NCBI GenBank assembly: GCA_027625915.1
Contig: JANTQA010000048.1
Span: 5,605,001-5,669,000 of the forward strand
Direction: 5' to 3'
DNA from: Anaeramoeba flamelloides
Lineage: Eukaryota; Metamonada; Anaeramoebidae
DNA: 64,000 bases
Positions 45,485 to 57,399 of this stretch are shown here, one piece after another (position 1 is the first letter of the stretch; each line of letters opens with the position of its first letter). Under the pieces are notes generated by a model. The model was not told where the DNA came from. It searched no databases and saw nothing but the letters and a program-made list of their open reading frames with translations. The position numbers and the translations under genes are program-made.

Positions 45485-46431
45485 ATTCTACAGTCTAGCT
45501 TTCTTGTTTTTTTTATACTTTACAACTTAAAGAACCTCAAAAGTCTTTTAATCAACGATAAATCATATTTTTCTTCTAGACCTTGATCGATTTCGATTTG
45601 TTTTAATTGTCGAATAAATATTTTTTTTGCAAAATATTTATTATTTTGTTCCTCATCTTAAAAAAAGTTTTTTGATCTCTCAAAAATAAAATTAAACATA
45701 ATATATTCTAATAGAACCCCTTTCAAAAACGTTAGCTTTCAAATTTCTCTTTTTGATGCTTATGTAAATTTGAAATAAAAATGACAAAATTAACAAAATA
45801 TTTCAAAATAACGATAAAATAGTTGAAAATCATCAAAGAACGGACCATCTAGATATTGAAAAAACAATAGAATATACCACCCCAACTCTTATTACCTCAA
45901 AAAAATGCGTCTGTTATGATAATTAAATACAAATTTTAATTTTAACTGATTTAACGAATATACAAAAATTTGAAAATAAAACTTTCACATTTTGAAGTTC
46001 TTATTCACTTTTACGGATACCACAAGTGTGTTTGTTTTGTTTTAAATCTAATTTTTCACAAAATAAAATTCTTGTTCTTTTTTTAATGATTTTGAAACAA
46101 TCCCAAAAAAATGACTTATCTCAAAATTCATCAAATGATTATTTTTCCAAATCTTTTTATTCCACTTTAGCTCAATGAAAATTTCAACAAACAACCAACT
46201 ACGTATCCCTTTTTTTATTTTACAAACCTCACATCAAACGTTTCTCTTTAAAATCTATTACCAAATTATAACTATTTTATGATTACAGGTATTTGAATTT
46301 TTATTGGGAATAATTTTCATTTCTTTTCCATTTCCTATTCTTTATACAAAGCCATAAATTACAACGTACATACTTGAAAACTATATTTATTGGGAAAAAT
46401 CTGGAAAAAGGAAATGAAATTTTTTTATCAT
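45485..46431. other. Intergenic, nothing recognised
   Basis: AT-rich spacer. No gene or repeat copy identified. Confidence 0.35.
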
Positions 46432-47351
46432 TTAAGGGTCGAGTCATTACAGAAATTTTTTTTTTTGAAATTAAAAAAACTTTTTAGTAATTTTTATGAG
46501 ACCGAATACTAATCAAAAACCAACCAACCAATGATGTATGATCGATCTCCAAAAATCAACGACTAAAGATTAGGAAATATTTAGAAAAAAGTGCCAAAGA
46601 GTGACACATAATTTCCAATTTGAATGGTTAGAATATTACTGTTAATTGCAAAATAAAAAGATTAAACTTTTCATTCAACTTTCCAAAAAAAAACATACCA
46701 AGAATTCGAACAAATAACCATAAGTTCCTAATTTTAAAAAGGTAAATTAATCATTTAAGCAGGTTTAAGGATAAAACATTTAAAATGTTCCATGATTTCT
46801 ACAATAATTTTTTGGAAAGCTGAATGAAAATTTTGTTTAATTTATTTTGCAACAAATAGTAATTTTGAAAACAGTTATGTCAGTTTTGAAGTGTCACTCT
46901 TTGGCGTTTTTGAGATCTTGATGATTTTTTTTTTTATTTTTTTTCATTTCTCAAATGAGTTATTTTTTATCGTCAGAATATTACAAAATCCTTACTTAGT
47001 CAAATTTAGAGGGTTACCAAATAACCACAACCCAGATTAAATCGAATTAAATTGATTTAGAACTTCAAGAAAGCAATTTGTTTTAAATTAAAGAAATTTA
47101 AACATTTGGAATAGAAAATGAGAAAAGATGATTTTTTTTTTTAAAATTTTGATTTTTTGAAATTGTGAGCTCTTTCAAACATATTTCTTCATTGAATTGT
47201 TTGTCAAAGAGATCCAATTAATTTTTTTTTTTTTGTTATTTTTATTTTGTCAACCAAAAGAAGGGCTATTTCACAATACTATTTTTGGTCCCAGGTTACC
47301 CCCCTGAGTCTAGAGTACTTTCCCCGCAAATGACTAGACCCTTAAGGGAAT
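46432..47351 (+). mobile_element. Element B, copy 1, with MITE M1 inserted
   Basis: The left end is TTTAAGGGTCGAGTCATTAC and the right end AAATGACTAGACCCTTAAGG, an inverted pair. The interior follows 58488-59187 in order: CAATCAAAAACCAACCAACC-like start, ATGATCGATCTCCAAAAATC, AATTTCCAATTTGAATGGTT, TATGTCAGTTTTGAAGT, GTCAACCAAAAGAAGGGCTA and TATTTTTGGTCCCAGGTTAC. Relative to copy 2 it carries one extra block, MITE M1 (46636-46862). Confidence 0.8.
46636..46862. mobile_element. MITE M, copy 1 (227 bp), nested in element B
   Basis: The ends are TTACTGTTAATTGCAAAATA and, read inward from the right, TTACTATTTGTTGCAAAATA, with arms of about 55 bp carrying TTTTCATTCAACTTTCCAAA. Element B copy 2 reads GGTTAGAAAATGCAATTTTG straight across the equivalent place, so it serves as an empty site. 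The target duplication is short (TA or TTA) but cannot be fixed exactly. Confidence 0.85.
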
Positions 47352-48364
47352 ATTCTCTATTATTTTTTTTTTTTTGACCAATTTCTAAATAAGGATTCTT
47401 GATCTTAAAATATGTTTAAAATTTAAAATAAACAGGATTTAAAAATCTAATTAATTGGCAAAAAATGTTCTCAATCTCTATTAAATTTATTTAAAAACAA
47501 TTAATAGAGATTAGTCCCTTAAAATTGAAATAATAATATTTGATCTAAATTTCATTGATAGCTTTTTTTGTTTTTTAGACTTTTACCAAATTTCCATTTA
47601 TTAAAATAATAGGAATTCAATTATTTTTATTTACTTATGTTTGGTAATTGTAATATTCATTACTAGTATTTATTGTCTAAAGGGAAAAAATTTTCATTTC
47701 CTTATTCCAGATTTTTCTTTAATAAATATAGTTTTCAAGTATGTACGTTGTAATTTATGGCTTTGTATCAGAAAAACCAGGAAAAAAGAAATGAAAATCG
47801 ATTCCAATTTAAAATTGAAATAATAATATTCAAAATATTGATAAATTCAAATTTATATTGTTTAAGATAATTCGTGCTCAACTTCTATAATCAATGTTTA
47901 TAAATACAATCAGTCCTTTTTTTTTCATCTTGTTCCAAGTAACATCCAATTCACTACCAAATACTATACCTAATTTCAAAACAATTTTGAAAGTAAATGT
48001 CTGATTATTTTAAGTAAATTTTATATTGGGAATACAATTTGTTGAAAATTATTCATAATATTCTCAATTTTTAACATTTGGATTAGAAATTTTTAATTAT
48101 GAAATAACAAGCTTAAAGTACTTAAATTCTTGGATTAATTCATACATCACTGAAATAAGTAAATTAAACAGAAACACACTAATTCCGATTTACAAAATAG
48201 AATTGGATATTGTAATATGGTTATTTACGTTAATAAAAAAAAATTCAAATTCAAAAAAAAAGTAAAAAATTTTAGTTTCCTATCTGTAAAAAATAATAAA
48301 ATTTAATCAACGAACAAACAATAAAATCAATTGATATTCAAAAGATTTAATTGAATTGAAAAAG

Positions 48365-48395
<31 letters not shown>
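47352..48395. other. Intergenic, nothing recognised except an (AT)n tract
   Basis: AT-rich spacer ending in an alternating AT tract at 48369-48395. The open frame at 47641-47823 is not supported. Confidence 0.35.
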
Positions 48396-48399
<4 letters not shown>

Positions 48400-49070
48400 C
48401 TTTTTCAAAAATTGTGACTCACTTGAAATAATAAATTGAAAAAAAAAAAAATAACCTTTAGTATTCAAGAATAATTAATAACTAAATCTGATTTGTAATT
48501 AACTTTAAAGGCATTCTAAATTGATAAAAGCCTGGTATATTAAAAATTAAAAAAAATAAAATCAAAAACCAAAAAAAAGTGAGTCACAATACTGAAATGA
48601 GCATTACGGATTTTTTATTACTGAACTTTCACGGAAAAAAAGTTAATAACAAGATTTTTCATTAATAATTAAATTCCTTTTAAAAGACATTTCATAGTCA
48701 CAATTTTCTTAGTGATTATTTGTCTTTTCGAAGATCTTTTTGTCTTTTCGAAGATCTCTTTTTTTTTCCACAGGATCTTTTTGTAAAAAAAAAAAAAAAG
48801 AAAAAAAAAGAAAAATTTTCAAAAAAGAAATTTTCAATAAAGAAATTTCCAAAAAAAAAATAAAAACAAAAAGAAAAAGAAAAACAAAAGAAAAACCAAA
48901 ATTTGAAAAAAGAAACTAAAATTTGCAAAATTAGAAAAAATGATTCTGATCCAAAAAATTGAAAATATTTTTTGTTAAGAATACTGGAATAAACCCCCAA
49001 AACAACTCCCATTAACATTATAAAGTGAGTCAAAATTTTAGAAAAATAGTTTAGATAAATATAATGAATT
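48400..49070 (-). repeat. Dispersed repeat A, copy 4 (inverted)
   Basis: The reverse complement carries AAAGATCTTCGAAAAGACAA, TTTTAAAAGGAATTTAATTA, TGAAAGTTCAGTAATAAAAA, ATGCTCATTTCAGTATTGTG, the GTTTTTGATTTTATTTT block and AATATACCAGGCTTTTATCA, in the order of copies 1 and 2, and at the other end AAAATATTTTCAATTTTTTG with GGATCAGAATC. The 131-codon open frame at 48716-49111 lies inside it and is a repeat shadow. Confidence 0.6.
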
Positions 49071-49149
49071 ATTGAATTCAAAAAGCTGTAAAGTATAAAA
49101 ATATTTCGCAATAATTACATATCAAAAATCTTTATTTTAAACTAAAAAA

Positions 49150-49520
49150 TATTTAAGTTATTCATCAATTTCATTAATCCTAAAATTTAGGCCATTTACT
49201 AATTGCCTAAACAGATATTATTATGTAATCAATAAAAACTCAAATAAATTTTGTCCTTTATGTTTAAAATATGAAAATAAAGAAATAATAGAAAATATTA
49301 ATCATTTTTTATGGGTTTTACTTCCTATGAAAAAAATAGAATAATTTTTCTTGATAAATTAAAAGAAATAAATCTTAATGAATTGATTTTAAACTGTGAT
49401 AGTTAGAAATTATTTTCAGTAATTAATAATCGTGGAATCAATAATTTTACGCTTAAATTTCGTTTCAGAAATTTAAGTTTAAGGCAACTAGAGTGTTATT
49501 TACACTTATTATGATTAAAA
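49150..49520 (+). mobile_element. LINE (non-LTR retrotransposon) C-terminal remnant and 3' tail
   Basis: In the plus frame from about 49200 it reads NRYYYVINKNSNKFCPLCLK, then YENKEIIENINHFLW, the C-x2-C...H zinc-finger-like motif with the (V/I)xHFLx ending that closes many LINE reverse transcriptases. A change of frame then leads to EKNRIIFLDKLKEINLNEL. About 100 bp downstream lies the tail block AGAGTGTTATTTACACTTAT shared with L1 and L3. It is a short decayed 5'-truncated copy. Confidence 0.6.
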
Positions 49521-51144
49521 ATTAAGTTAATTCTTGAAAATGGGAAAACATATTTTATGTTTTATGTTAGAAAGTATTGATTTCGAAAGCAAATTTTTTA
49601 TTTGGTTTCTTTTTCTTTGATTATGTTTCCAATTCAAATCTCTACTAATAAAACTAAATGAAGTATAGGTGATTCAATAAATGGATATTCGGTAGAAACT
49701 TAAATATAATTTATCAATTAAATTGAGATCTATTATACAAAAAAAATTTTTTCTTTCAGATTTTGAAAAAGTTGCTTTCTGATTTTCAAAAAATGAAAAA
49801 AAATTATAAAAAAATTTTCAATTGTGAAAAATTTTTTTAACAAATTCTATGGTCTTATTCATAAGAATCCATTTAACAATTTAAATCATTTTTGGCAAGA
49901 AAAAAATTGATTTTGAATTTTGAGGATAAAATTAACTAATTCCCAAATATCTTCAAGAAATTTTTATTTTGAAAAATCGAATTTTGTCTTAATACAAAAA
50001 CAAAATTTCAGAGTAAAATTTTTTTATATGACTTTAAAACTTTGATTATTATAACCACTTTTCTTAAAAAAAAAACAATTATTTTTTAATCAGTTGAATA
50101 TATCAATTTTTTTGTTAAACAAAAGTTTTATCTTAAAAAAGAAAAAAAATCTTTATATTAATATTACTGGTAACAAAGAAATGTTATAGTATAATAGTGA
50201 TCAAAATTACAATAAACGGGGTAAAAACTAGATAAATTGTGAGAAAAAAATTAAATTTAATAGTTTTCTTTTTCAGAAAAAATGGAAAAAAAAAATTGAT
50301 CTCACGAAACTAATTTTCTTTTATGACTTTCTTAGTCGAAAAGAATTTTTTGACCCCCACGATCTTCAAAATTTGTAAGTAGAGAATACCACCAATAACA
50401 TATTTTAAAATTTTGCATTGTTGTCCTCGAAGACTAGTCCCTTAAGATTAAAAATGAAAAATCAAATATGGGTCATTTTTACAATTGCTTTATCTGAACA
50501 TTAATCAAACTTTTTCTCAAGTCCTCACAAAATAATTCAGATTAAAGATTAAGAACTATCTCACAAAGTCAAAATTTGTGAGATGTGGATTGTCCTAAAA
50601 AAGTTCTTTTTATAACTTTTTTTACTACTATTTTAGATCACAAACACAGTATTTGATTTTAAAGACGTCTACAAAAACCATTTTGATGAAATTAAAATGA
50701 ACATCACCTAATTTAGATACCATGTGATACTTTAAACGATTTTAATCTACATTTAAATTCTTATTTTATCATCAAAAAACTTATTGGTCAATTTGATCAG
50801 TTTTTCAAATGTTCACTATTTAAATTTCACAAAAAAAAATGTTCCACTTTTATAATTAAATGTCAAATTTTTAGTCACAATAATTACTTTAAAATGTCAC
50901 ATTTTAGTGAACAAATTATATTTCAATTGTTTGATAAGCAAAAAATTCTAATTATCCATTCTTTAAACATAAAATTCTTTTGTAATAGGTGTAAATCAAA
51001 AAAAAAATCAAACTATCAAAAATTTTTACTCCTTAATAACAAACCCAAATTGAAAAAGTCTAAGTCGTACAATAAAAAAAAATAAATTGGAAGAGGCTCC
51101 TTAACAAATTAACCTCTCTCCAAACATTTTTTTAAAATTTCCAG
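49521..51144. other. Intergenic, 5' of PIGG; possible element-B end at 50340-50440
   Basis: Mostly unrecognised AT-rich DNA. GAAGACTAGTCCCTTAAG at 50428-50445 resembles the right terminus of element B, but no matching left end was found. The 63-codon frame at 50894-51085 is not supported. TTTCCAG directly precedes the likely PIGG ATG at 51145 and could be a 5'-UTR acceptor. Confidence 0.35.
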
Positions 51145-54100
51145 ATGAACAATCGAAATGATTTTTGTGTTTGGATTTTTTTATTGCTAACTCAATGCTT
51201 AGGTTTGTATGTCTTTTGGGGGGGCGTTTTTTCCGTCACAAATAACTGAAACACTTCCTGCTTCTCAGAGTACAAAAGATGTTTTTGAGAGCCAAAAGCC
51301 AACTGTCAAATATGATCGTCTTGTTTTGCTTGTGATTGATGCGCTCCGTGCAGAATTTGTCTTTTCTCAAGATGGTACCAAGTCTTTTCCTTTTCTTACA
51401 AATTTAATCCACGCAAACCAAACAAAAACGATGGTTTGCGAAACAGCGATCCCAACAGTCACTTTGCCAAGAATTAAATCATTGATCTCAGGAACGATAC
51501 CAGACTATTTTGAATTGATTCGAAATTTCAATGCCAAGCAAGCCTCATCGGAGAACTTGATTGACAACTTTTTAAAACAAGGAAAGAAAATCTATATGTA
51601 TGGGGACGACACTTGGGAGAAACTGTTTCCGAACAGATTTCATGACTCTGATCCTGTTAATTCATTTTTTGTGAGCGACACGACAGTTGTCGATAATAAC
51701 ATCACTCGGCATTTAGATCGGGCCTTACCTTCAGACAAATGGGATGTATTGATTTTGCATTATTTGGGTGTTGATCATGTTGGTCACACAAAAGGACCAC
51801 GTTCAAAATTAATGGGATCAAAACTATTAGAAATGGACTCGATTATTCAAAGAATGTATAAATCATTATTTAGCGAGAATCTCAACAAAGAAAATCAAAA
51901 TGAAAATGGAAACGAAAAAGAAAAAAAAGAAAATGACAAAAAAACATTATTTGTGGTTACTGGTGATCATGGGATGAACGATCAAGGTAATCATGGTGGA
52001 GGAAGTAAAAACGAAATCGAAACCATTTTTATATTTTTAACGGAGGAGTTATCCACAAATGCAAATGGTGGTGTATACCCAAGTGTGAAACAAATCGATT
52101 TCGTACCTACTATTGCAACTTTATTTGGATTGCCGATACCATCATTAAATTTAGGGAAGATCATCCCATCCATGCTGAGTGAGTGGGAAAGTATTGGTGA
52201 TCATAAAAAGGCTTTATATTTAAATATTAACCAATTTAATCGGTTCGTCAAAAGTAATGGCAGCACTAAAGAGTTTTTCAAAAGCAATAATCAAAATATC
52301 AAAAACTATAATGAAACAAACATTCTTAATTTTTTAAAAACAATTCAAGAGCAATTAGAAAAAACTGTAACCAAGCAAGATATAAAGTCAATGGTCAGAA
52401 TGTTAATATTTCTATCTTTAGTATTTCTTGCCTTTGTCGGCTTATTACTTAATTTAATTGTCCATCAAAGCTTTTCAATTTTCCCAATCAAGATTAGTAT
52501 ATTCATTATAACAATACCTACGATTCAATCATTTGTGTTGAAGAAATTCTTGTACAAGTTTAGGGGAAATACCTTGATTGAAAAATTCACCTTGCTTTAT
52601 ATATTTGATAATGTGCCAATACCCAATTTATTAATTATTTCATTTTTACCTTTATTGTTAACCATTATTATTAAAAGCTATGTTAATCTATTTTTCCCCA
52701 ATAAAAATAAAAAATTATTGAAAATTAATTATTATTAAAAACAGAATATTGAAAAGAAAAAGAAAAATCAGGAAGAAGAAAGTGGATTGAAAAATATAAA
52801 TAAAAACCAAAACAGAAATAAAAACCAAAATAGAAATAAAAATCAAAGCAAAAATAAAAATCAAAACAAAAATAAAAATAAAAATAAAACCCAAAATAAA
52901 AATAAAGCCAAGATCAACAAACAAAATCAAATAGAATACAAAAATAAATATAAACACCAACAAAAAGGTAATCCACAATTCAAAACCAATACAATTAAAG
53001 AAAAAACAAAATTTAAAATTAAAAAACAAGAATTTTTAGAATGGGTTCCACAATGTGCACTTATTTTTTCATTATTCAGTAGCAGTTATGTTGAAGAAGA
53101 GCATAATACTTTATTTGCTTTATTAAATAATATTGTAATTATCCAATTATTTATCAAAATTGAAACCCCATTAATTTCGAAACTCAATTTAAAAAATATC
53201 ATTGTTTTTTTATTGTTGTTGTTTAATTAAAGATTAATGAGATATTGGAATAAATCTGGTGATAAATATCTTCATGGATGGGATATCGTTAAATGGTTAG
53301 AAAGGAAAGAAAATTATATTTATTTATTAATTTTTTCAATTATTTCAATAGTAATTATAATGGCATATTCTATTTATCAATTCAAATTTAGGCACCACTC
53401 ACATATTGAAGAAACTATTAAAAAAGACCACAGTATTGATAATGATAAAAATGATAATGATGAGTATGATAACAAAAAATCTCAAAATAATGATAACAAA
53501 AATAATAAACAGATATTTTTAGAAATTATTTTGATGTTTTGCCAATTTATTTGCATCTCAATATCGCTATTATTACTTTGTAAACTGTTTTTTGTTAAAA
53601 ATTTCCAAATGGAAATATTATTTGCTCGACTGATTTTTTTATTTTTATTGGTTTTAATGATCACCTTATTGATTTTACGAGTTACAAATAGAATTAAAAT
53701 GGAACAAAAAATTAAATGTTTTCAAGTCATTTTTATTCTCATTGCGTTTTTATTACAAAAGCCTTCCCAATATTGCTTAATGATTTTATTAATTTCATTA
53801 CAATATCTATTTTTCCATTCAGGATTCGAAAACCACCCTTTTAGCAAATATTGGATTTTTTTATTAATGAGATGCTCTTCATTTACCTTCGGAAACACAA
53901 ATAAATTTTCTACCTTAGATTTTGCCGGGGCATATACAGGATTAACTGATTATAACCAAGAAATTGTATTCCTTTTCTCAGCCTTAATCGCATATACTGG
54001 TCCAATTTTTTATATTATTACTTTCCTATTGTCAATAAATAAAATTAATGATTTATCTGAAAGATCTTTTGTTACAAAATACCATTGTATACTTTGGTCA

Positions 54101-54277
54101 ACTTGGCTGATTTTAGAAAATGTAGTTTTTTGTGGTGTTTTAATTTCCTTTAGACATCACCTGTTTATTTGGAGTATTTTTACCCCAAAATAAAATTATG
54201 AAATGGCTAATACAGCTTTTTTTACTCTATTTATTTCTTCTCTTTTTATTTCTGAACAAAAAAAAAAAAAAAATTAA
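51145..54277 (+). CDS. PIGG: GPI ethanolamine phosphate transferase 2 (PIGG/GPI7/Las21 homologue), interrupted reading frame
   Basis: PIGG adds ethanolamine phosphate to the second mannose of GPI anchors in the ER. The catalytic alkaline-phosphatase-fold domain is clear at 51290-52200: LVIDALRAEF, PTVTLPRIKSL, MYGDDTWEKLFP, NSFFVSDTTVVDNN, LILHYLGVDHVGH, VVTGDHGMNDQGNHGG. Family sequence continues in the same frame past three TAA codons: 52736-52738 (after KINYY), 53228-53230 (LLLLFN-TAA-RLMRYWNKSG, where the human protein has CRLLRSLNQTG) and 54191-54193 (IWSIFTPK-TAA-NYEMAN, human IWSVFSPKLLYEG). At the N-terminus an ATG at 51145 opens a signal-anchor (CVWIFLLLTQCLGLYVF) one base out of frame through a run of seven G at 51218-51224. 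So it is either a recent pseudogene, has unrecognised recoding or read-through, or contains errors. The first TAA could lie in a 63-bp phase-0 intron (GTTAAT...ACAG). Confidence 0.72.
52787..52975 (+). repeat. Asn/Lys/Gln low-complexity coding insert in PIGG
   Basis: The frame reads repeated KNQN units, with AAAAACCAAAA-type repeats. It sits between the first transmembrane cluster and the conserved SLFSSSYVEEEH segment, where PIGG proteins vary in length. Confidence 0.65.
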
Positions 54278-54565
54278 TTAGTCTTTAAAAATATGAAATT
54301 ATATTTACGAATATTTATTATTTGTATTTTTTTATTTTTATTTATTAAATTTTATTCTTTAATATTTGATGTGTTTTTTTTTTTTTTTCTATGGTAGTTT
54401 TGAATGGTTTTTGAGGGAATTATTACAACATTTATTACAATTATTATGATTCTTTGGAGAAGTGGGTCAATATTTGACTTTAATTAGGTGTCAATTATAT
54501 AGAATGTGGTGGTGATATAACATCAGAAATAATATAATATTTTAAAAAATTATAAATATTTAATC
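54278..54565. other. Intergenic after PIGG
   Basis: AT-rich. CTATGGTAGTTTTGAATGGT at 54390-54410 resembles a terminus of the CAG-GTTCCAA foldback family (right-end orientation), but it has no partner in the expected position. Confidence 0.35.
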
Positions 54566-54569
54566 AAAC

Positions 54570-54690
54570 AAATAGTAATTTCCAAGACTATCATGAATTT
54601 TATTATGAATCAAATTTTGATGTTGAAATATATTTTACTAAAATGGATATTAAAATAACAAAACTTATACTGGAAGTAAATTTTGTTAGA
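54570..54690 (+). mobile_element. Single arm of the 17-kb-type foldback element
   Basis: TTCCAAGACTATCATGAATT, then TATGAATCAAATTTTGATGT and GAAATATATTTT, follow the left arm at 17216-17300 (TTCCAAGGCTACCGTGAATT; TATGAATCAAATTTTGATGC). No second arm was found. Confidence 0.5.
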
Positions 54691-57399
54691 GGGGTTCAGC
54701 TGAAAGATTTTCTTGTAAAAGGAGAACAATAAATTGGAAAAGGGTATAAGTGGTTTCATTAACAATGAACTTTTATTTTATTTTTATTTTTCATCAAGTT
54801 AAATAAAAGTTATTATATTAAGGTTTCAATTGAACACTGTTATATAAAATTAATTTATGAATATAAGAGAAACAAAAGATCATTTTTTAAAAGAATCAAT
54901 TTTTTCCAACTTAATTTTTAGTAAAAATATTTTGATCCTTTATGTTTGGATTTTTGGATTTGAAAAAATAAAAAAGAAATATTTTCAAAAATTTTTATTT
55001 TATGGAATCCCACTTTGAGTAATTTCTGAAAGTTTTTATGAACAAATAAAATATATAAATTTTAAAATTATTTTTTAAATTTTTAAGAAAAAAAAACCAA
55101 TGTTGAATACTAGAAATTCAATTAAAAAAGATATTTTATTTTATTTTCAAACATTTATTAAATAACTTGAAGTTTGTGGAATACCAATTTATTAATCACA
55201 GTTTGTGGAATATTATTATTAATAATCTTTCTATCGGGTTTTTACTCCTCCTGTTTCAGGACGTGGATAATTTTTAATTTGGTAATGTGAATGATATAAT
55301 ATTTTTTTACTTTACAGTTTTAATTATTTTTCTTCTTCTCTTTTTTTTATTTAGTAAATTTTCTTTGATTACTACTTTCTCACAATAAAGGAATAAATAA
55401 ATAACTTGAAGTTTAAAAGATTAGATCATATTATTTTTTAAATAATTGTGGTATAAATGACAAAATATTATTATTTAAATGTTTTTTTTGATAATATTTA
55501 TTATTCTATTTTATTTATATGATTATTATTTTAACTTTTTTTATTTGTTTAAAAATATTTAAAAAATTTGAGAAAATAAATTCCAATCTTTCTATAATAT
55601 ATTAATATCTGAATTATTAGTAACTCTCTTAAAAAAATGGATTTGTGTATTAATTATTGATTAAAATAATCAAATTAAAAGTAATTTTTTTTGGGTTATG
55701 ATTGAATTTTTTGATTTTAAAAAGGTTTTTGAATAATTTAACTTTAATTTTTTTATTATTAACACGTATATTTTTTTCGATTAAAAATGGGAAAAATTGT
55801 TCAGAACTGTTCTTTGAATAAATTATATTTTTTTTCAATTTTGAATATTGGGGTTATTATTATAAATATTTAATATTTTTTTGTGTTGGGGCTATTTCAA
55901 AGGGTTTGATTCTTTTTTAAATATTCTTTTTAAGACTCAACTATGAGATAATTTGATTCCTTTCTTCTTGAATGAAAAAAATTGTTCTGAGGAATGTGAA
56001 ACCCTGTAAATTTTTGAAAAAATCAAAAAATAAAAAAATGAATCAACTTTAAAAAACAACAATTGATTTCTAAAAATAGCTTTATAAGTGATTTTAGAAT
56101 TATAGTAATCATGTTTTCAACTGATTTTTGAATATAAGATATGTTATTTTTATTTTAATTTACTATTACTTTTACAAGAAAATTTATTTTTTTTAATAAT
56201 CCCTAAAACTCAAAAAGTCTTGGGAATCCACTTTTAATTAACTCTTCAATATATATATATATATATAATTAAGAAATATAAAAATAGTTCAAGTATACTC
56301 GTCATTGAAAATTTTCTTTCAATATAATGTTTCTTATCCTCTTTCATTTTTTACAAAAATCTACACCAAACTGAAATATTCTTTCCTAGTTAAATCAACA
56401 ATAATCTTGAAAAAAAGCTTACTCCTTAGTATCCTAGTAGTAATCAATTGGCTTATAAATATTTTTTGGAATTGGATTGTTATGAAAGAATTTGAATACA
56501 TAATTTATAACGAAATATCTTAGAAATAACATTTTATCACTAAAAATTGGATAGGCCTACAATACAAAAATAACTTCGAAAATATTTTTCTATATTTTTG
56601 TAGAAGTTTTCTTAGTTTTGTGATTTCATAATAATTCAACCAAATTTTATCCAAAAATTTTTTGCTTACTTTTATTTTTAGAAAAGTTTATCAAAACATC
56701 AAAGCCTTTCTAATTTTCAGGAATAAAACATATCATTTTTTATTGGAAAAATTATTTAGGTTTAATTTGTATCCACAAAATGACAAAAATAACTTGAATA
56801 TAAAATTTATATAATGTAAAGATATGTTGATATCATATCGAAGATTTGTTTTATCTATTGAATATCATTCAATGGTAATATTGTTTTTTCAGAATTACTA
56901 ATAAATAAAGTAAAAATAAAAAAAAATTAAATTTGAATTAAAAAATAATATTTTTTTTAATTCGAATATATTCGACAGTTTTTTCAATAACCAATTTCTA
57001 ATTCGTATAATTTTATACAGATTCGATCTTAATTAATATTCAATTTTATTATTTTTTTTTTAACTATTTTTTAATTTTTGACTTTTAGTAATTTAGAATG
57101 ATAATAAAAAAGATTATTAAATAAGTGCCCATATTTCATAAAATTATTTATAAAGATCTGGATTTATTTAGATTTACAATATTCAATTTCATAAATTTTT
57201 TTTTCAAATTTTTACTAACAATAAACTTTAAAATAAAACAATTTTTATTATAGTTAAAGATACTATTTGATAATTTTTGGTTAAAATTCAAAAGTAAAAT
57301 TATATTTTTTAAATTATTGGGTAATTACTTCCTCTGGTAAAAATTTTTTATTAATTTAATACTAAGGTAATAAATAAAATTATTTTACAATTTTTTTTT
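54691..57399. other. Intergenic, nothing recognised
   Basis: About 2.7 kb of AT-rich DNA with an (AT)n tract at 56249-56268. The open frames at 55650-55838 and 56305-56523 have no recognisable product. Confidence 0.35.

Noticed and set aside
48716-49111. 131-codon minus-strand frame rich in Phe
   Set aside because: It lies inside inverted repeat A; the other copies do not keep this frame.
52787-54193. Two extra genes downstream of PIGG
   Set aside because: Both frames are in the same reading frame as PIGG and carry PIGG-specific sequence (SSSYVEEEH; IWSIFTPK).
51145-54277. Genome-wide reassignment of TAA to an amino acid
   Set aside because: The BEACH, RCC1-BTB, RGS-RhoGEF, scaffold, LRR and RecQ genes all end in TAA at sensible family ends.
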